A DNA stretch of 7,235 nucleotides, from assembly GCA_050012355.1 (NCBI GenBank), contig JBEKHI010000408.1:1-7235 (forward strand). Reading direction: 5' to 3'. The notes under the pieces are model-generated. The model was not told the DNA's origin and searched no databases. It saw only the letters and a list, made by a program, of their open reading frames with translations. This document shows, piece by piece, positions 4,727 through 7,235 of the stretch (position 1 is the stretch's first letter; each line of letters begins with the position of its first letter). The stretch is from JBEKHI01 sp050012355 (GTDB taxonomy: Bacteria > Actinomycetota > Actinomycetes > Streptosporangiales > Streptosporangiaceae). A program made the translations under genes and the position numbers.

Positions 4727-6096
4727 CCGAGATCCAGCAGGTCGTGCCCGAACAACGTGAGACAGGGCGGAGATTCCGTGCATTCTCCGCGAAGCACCTG
4801 GACACGCTGACTGAGAGGGCTGGCTTGGGCGAGTCCGAACGCCTGGCTGTCCGGGCGGTCGCGACCGTTTTGCCGTTCCGGACCAACAGCTACGTGGTCG
4901 AGGAACTGATCGACTGGGCGAAGGCGCCAGACGATCCGATTTACCGGCTGGTTTTTCCGCAGCCGGACATGCTGCCCGCCACCGACGTCCGGGAACTCGC
5001 CGGGCTCATCGCGAGCGGCGCGCCAAAGGAACGAGTCAACGCCAAGGCACATGAGGTCCGGATGCGGCTGAACCCGCACCCAGCCGGTCAGCTTGTGCTC
5101 AACGCACCGAGCCTGGACGGCCGTCCGCTGCCTGGGCTGCAGCACAAGTACCCGGAAACCGTCTTGTTCTTCCCGCGCCAGGGACAGACCTGCCACGCGT
5201 ACTGCACGTACTGTTTCCGGTGGGCCCAGTTCGTGGACGAGCCCGGCCTGAAGATGGCGACCGACGACATAGGGACGCTTGTCGCGTACCTGAGACAGCA
5301 CCACGAGGTCACTAGCGTGCTGATCACCGGCGGTGACCCGATGATCATGGGTGAGCCGGTGCTCCGCCGCTACATCGAGCCGTTGCTCGATCCCTCGCTC
5401 GAGCACGTCGAGTCGATCAGGATCGGCACCAAGTCGCTGGCGTACTGGCCGCAGCGGTACGTCACCGATCCAGACGCCGACGCCACACTCGAGCTGTTCG
5501 AGAAGGTAGCCGACAGCGGCAAGACGCTCGCGCTGATGGCGCACTTCTCGCATCCGCGTGAGCTCGAGCCCGAACTGGCCGGCAAGGCGGCGCGGCGGAT
5601 CCGCGACGCTGGCGCGATCATCCGCACCCAGGCGCCACTGATCCGGTCGATTAACGACGACCCGGAAACCTGGCGCGTTATGTGGCGCAACCAGCTCCGG
5701 CAGGGCATGGTGCCGTACTACATGTTCGTGGAGCGGGACACCGGACCGCAGGACTACTTCGCGGTGCCGCTGGCTCGGGCGTACGAGATCTTCCGCGACG
5801 CTTACCAGGGTGTCTCGGGCCTCGCCAGGACCGTGCGAGGCCCGTCCATGTCCGCCACTCCCGGCAAGGTCGTGGTGGACGGCGTAGCGGACATCAACGG
5901 CACGAAGGTGTTCGTGCTGCGGATGCTGCAGTCACGGGACCCGTCGCTGGTCGGGCGGCCGTTTTTCGCCCGCTTCGACCCGGAGGCGAAGTGGCTCACC
6001 GACCTGGAGCCGATGTTCGCGCCGCGATTCCCCTACGAGCCGACCCCGGAGGAACTGCCTGGGCTCTGGCCCGACGAACTGGCCGCCGCGGGCTGA
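4723..6096 (+). CDS. KamA-family radical SAM / PLP aminomutase, substrate probably not lysine
   Basis: 457 residues, cytoplasmic. Residues 1-140 are a helical N-terminal region, followed by a radical SAM barrel. C157-xxx-C161-xx-C164 (CHAYCTYC) is the cluster motif, followed by F165 and R166, the latter at the position of the carboxylate-binding Arg in lysine 2,3-aminomutase. GGDP (203-206) is the SAM-binding glycine motif, and HFSHP (about 274-278) and RTQAPLIRSIND match family blocks. K382 (ATPGK) is at the PLP-lysine position. From YYMFVERD (332-339) to K382 the protein aligns without gaps to the clostridial enzyme as I remember it. There the two aspartates that hold the lysine side-chain amine (D293, D330) correspond to R338 and S375, and the PGGGGK loop becomes SATPGK. 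HRYPDR becomes HKYPET, altering residues near the PLP phosphate. Family enzymes shift an amino group from C2 to C3 of an amino acid; the substrate here is unknown, and an anionic side chain is plausible given R338. The TTG start is backed by GGAGGG. It runs convergently into the MFS gene with a 64-bp overlap. Confidence 0.9.
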   Translation: MTEIQQVVPEQRETGRRFRAFSAKHLDTLTERAGLGESERLAVRAVATVLPFRTNSYVVEELIDWAKAPDDPIYRLVFPQPDMLPATDVRELAGLIASGAPKERVNAKAHEVRMRLNPHPAGQLVLNAPSLDGRPLPGLQHKYPETVLFFPRQGQTCHAYCTYCFRWAQFVDEPGLKMATDDIGTLVAYLRQHHEVTSVLITGGDPMIMGEPVLRRYIEPLLDPSLEHVESIRIGTKSLAYWPQRYVTDPDADATLELFEKVADSGKTLALMAHFSHPRELEPELAGKAARRIRDAGAIIRTQAPLIRSINDDPETWRVMWRNQLRQGMVPYYMFVERDTGPQDYFAVPLARAYEIFRDAYQGVSGLARTVRGPSMSATPGKVVVDGVADINGTKVFVLRMLQSRDPSLVGRPFFARFDPEAKWLTDLEPMFAPRFPYEPTPEELPGLWPDELAAAG

Positions 6097-7235
6097 AGGC
6101 CGGGGCTGTCTACTCGTGTCTGGCCGCGGCGACTGATTGTCAGGCAACTCGCCGCGGCCAGCACGATGACCACGATCGGCATCAGCATGGTCCACCTCAT
6201 GGCCTGCACGTAACCGACGCTGAACACCTCGGCGCCCAGTTTCTCCAGCTCGGCCGCCAGCGCGGGCGGGGTTCCCTTCGGCACGCTGATGCCGCTGGTC
6301 GTCCCGGCCGTGAAGCTCGCTGCCTGCGCGAACGCGCCGATGAAGGCGTGCCGCACGTTCTCCGGCAGTATCACCGAACGACGGGTGGCCTCGGCTGTCA
6401 GTGACGACGCCAGCCTGTTCTGCAACAACGCCCCAACCGAGGCCGTCCCGATGACCGAGCCGACCTGGCGCACAGTGTTCAGCATGCCGGAGGCCGCGCC
6501 CGCCAGCTTCGGGTCCACGTCCCGCATCGCGGTGGTCGTCATCGGCGGGAACACGCAGCCCATCCCGAACCCGGCGACCACCATCGGTGCGAGGAAGTCC
6601 AGCCAGGTCGAGGTGGGCGTGGCCACCAGGACCGCCCAGCCCATCCCGGCCGCGAACAGCGTAAGCCCGGACATCAGGATGTACTTGCCGCCGATGCGGT
6701 CGGTCAGCCGTCCCGACAGCGGTGCCGCCGGGATCATGACAATGGATGACGGCGCCAGGGTCAGCCCGGCCTTCAGGGCGGAAAAGCCGAGGGCGGACTG
6801 CAGGTAGATGGTGAACGGCAAGAAGATGCCCAGCATCCCGATGGCCAGCGTCCCGGCGACAACGTTCATGACCGAGAAGTTCCGGCTGCGGAACAGCGCG
6901 AACGGCACCAGCGGCTCACTGCCCTGCTGGGACCGCTGGTAGAGCAGGAAAACCCCGACCATGACGATCCCGACGCCGATGCTCACCCAGATGCGAGCGT
7001 CCCAGTCGTAGCTCTGGCCCTCCACCAGCCCGTAGCAGATGCCCAGCAGGGCCACGGTGGCGATGGCCACGCCCGGCAGGTCGAGGTGGTGCCTGCGGCC
7101 GGGCTTGATGTCGGGGATGATCACCAGCGCGGCGGCGAACACGATCACGCCGATCGGCAGGTTGACGAAGAAGATCCACCGCCAGTCCAGTTCGGTGACC
7201 AGCAGTCCGCCCAGCGTCGGCCCAGCGATCGTCGC
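6033..7235 (-). CDS. DHA2-family (EmrB/QacA type) MFS drug/metabolite exporter, 5' end outside window
   Basis: The last 400 residues of a 14-helix proton-driven exporter; the frame is open to the window edge, so the N-terminal four or so helices lie beyond 7235. Visible near the edge is GPTLGG (residues 5-10 of the fragment), the antiporter motif C of helix 5, followed by WRWIFFVNLPIG, the family hallmark before helix 6. A run of hydrophobic helices follows, with a second-half motif A-like loop LSGRLTDRIGGKY, then the conserved GAASGMLNTVRQVGSVIG segment. A long loop (SLTAEATRR to LEKLGAEVF) precedes the last helix (WTMLMPIVVIVLAAASCL), as is usual in DHA2. The hydrophilic C-terminal tail (about 35 residues, Ser/Gly/Pro-rich) is encoded opposite the 3' end of the aminomutase gene. 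Substrate cannot be told from sequence; possible clients include antibiotics or a product of the neighbouring enzyme. Upstream regulation is not visible. Confidence 0.93.
   Translation of the reverse strand, partial: ATIAGPTLGGLLVTELDWRWIFFVNLPIGVIVFAAALVIIPDIKPGRRHHLDLPGVAIATVALLGICYGLVEGQSYDWDARIWVSIGVGIVMVGVFLLYQRSQQGSEPLVPFALFRSRNFSVMNVVAGTLAIGMLGIFLPFTIYLQSALGFSALKAGLTLAPSSIVMIPAAPLSGRLTDRIGGKYILMSGLTLFAAGMGWAVLVATPTSTWLDFLAPMVVAGFGMGCVFPPMTTTAMRDVDPKLAGAASGMLNTVRQVGSVIGTASVGALLQNRLASSLTAEATRRSVILPENVRHAFIGAFAQAASFTAGTTSGISVPKGTPPALAAELEKLGAEVFSVGYVQAMRWTMLMPIVVIVLAAASCLTISRRGQTRVDSPGLQPAAASSSGQSPGSSSGVGS
6120..6161 (+). terminator. Inverted repeat 24 bp past the aminomutase stop, inside the MFS gene
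   Basis: CTGGCCGCGGCGA (6120-6132) and its exact complement (6149-6161) form a 13-bp GC-rich stem with a 16-nt loop, extended by a few pairs past a one-base bulge. The position suits termination of the plus-strand aminomutase transcript. It is also the coding sequence for the last transmembrane helix and tail of the convergent exporter, whose transcript would carry the same stem. There is no U-tract, and Ala/Gly/Arg codons could produce part of this symmetry by chance. Confidence 0.45.

Noticed and set aside
4654..5553. 299-codon minus-strand open frame opposite the aminomutase
   Set aside because: Shadow frame created by GC-rich codons; the plus strand there encodes the radical SAM motifs. 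No family features were seen in the shadow.

Overview
The window is high-GC DNA with strong G/C bias at third codon positions, coding on both strands. Protein features (an actinobacterial-type ArgS, PlsX and a DHA2-type MFS transporter), leaderless-style promoter spacing and terminators without U-tracts point to an actinomycete (Actinomycetia). I cannot place it to genus. No rRNA, tRNA, CRISPR array, transposase or phage gene is visible.

Layout, left to right. (1) Positions 1-104 hold the 3' flank of a minus-strand gene, with a long perfect inverted repeat that is a good terminator. (2) 105-971 (-) encodes a membrane-anchored, Ser/Thr-rich exported protein; two small beta-rich blocks flank a Thr/Val insert, and the ribosome binding site lies inside its own hairpin. 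(3) 1220-2959 (-) is argS, arginyl-tRNA synthetase, preceded by a probable leaderless promoter with a 14-bp palindrome over the -35 area. (4) 2960-3234 contains a 25-bp inverted repeat plus a third copy of its arm. (5) 3235-4245 (-) is plsX, phosphate acyltransferase; its conserved first strand continues upstream of the only canonical start codon, so its 5' end is odd. (6) About 4340-4722 is a divergent, AT-richer intergenic region rich in nested stems, with a small ORF that runs into the next gene through a TTGA overlap. (7) 4723-6096 (+) is a radical SAM, PLP-type aminomutase of the KamA family in which both residues matching the lysine-selecting aspartates of lysine 2,3-aminomutase are replaced. 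(8) 6033-7235 (-, cut by the window edge) is a 14-TM DHA2/EmrB-type MFS exporter, convergent with and overlapping the aminomutase by 64 bp.

How they fit together: argS and plsX are housekeeping genes (tRNA charging; entry to phospholipid synthesis) on one strand, separated by a hairpin that probably ends plsX transcription. The aminomutase and the MFS exporter are accessory genes; a beta-amino-acid product and its export is a possible link, but their convergent arrangement means they are not one operon. The least explained parts are the KamA-like enzyme, its structured leader with the coupled small ORF, and the plsX start.
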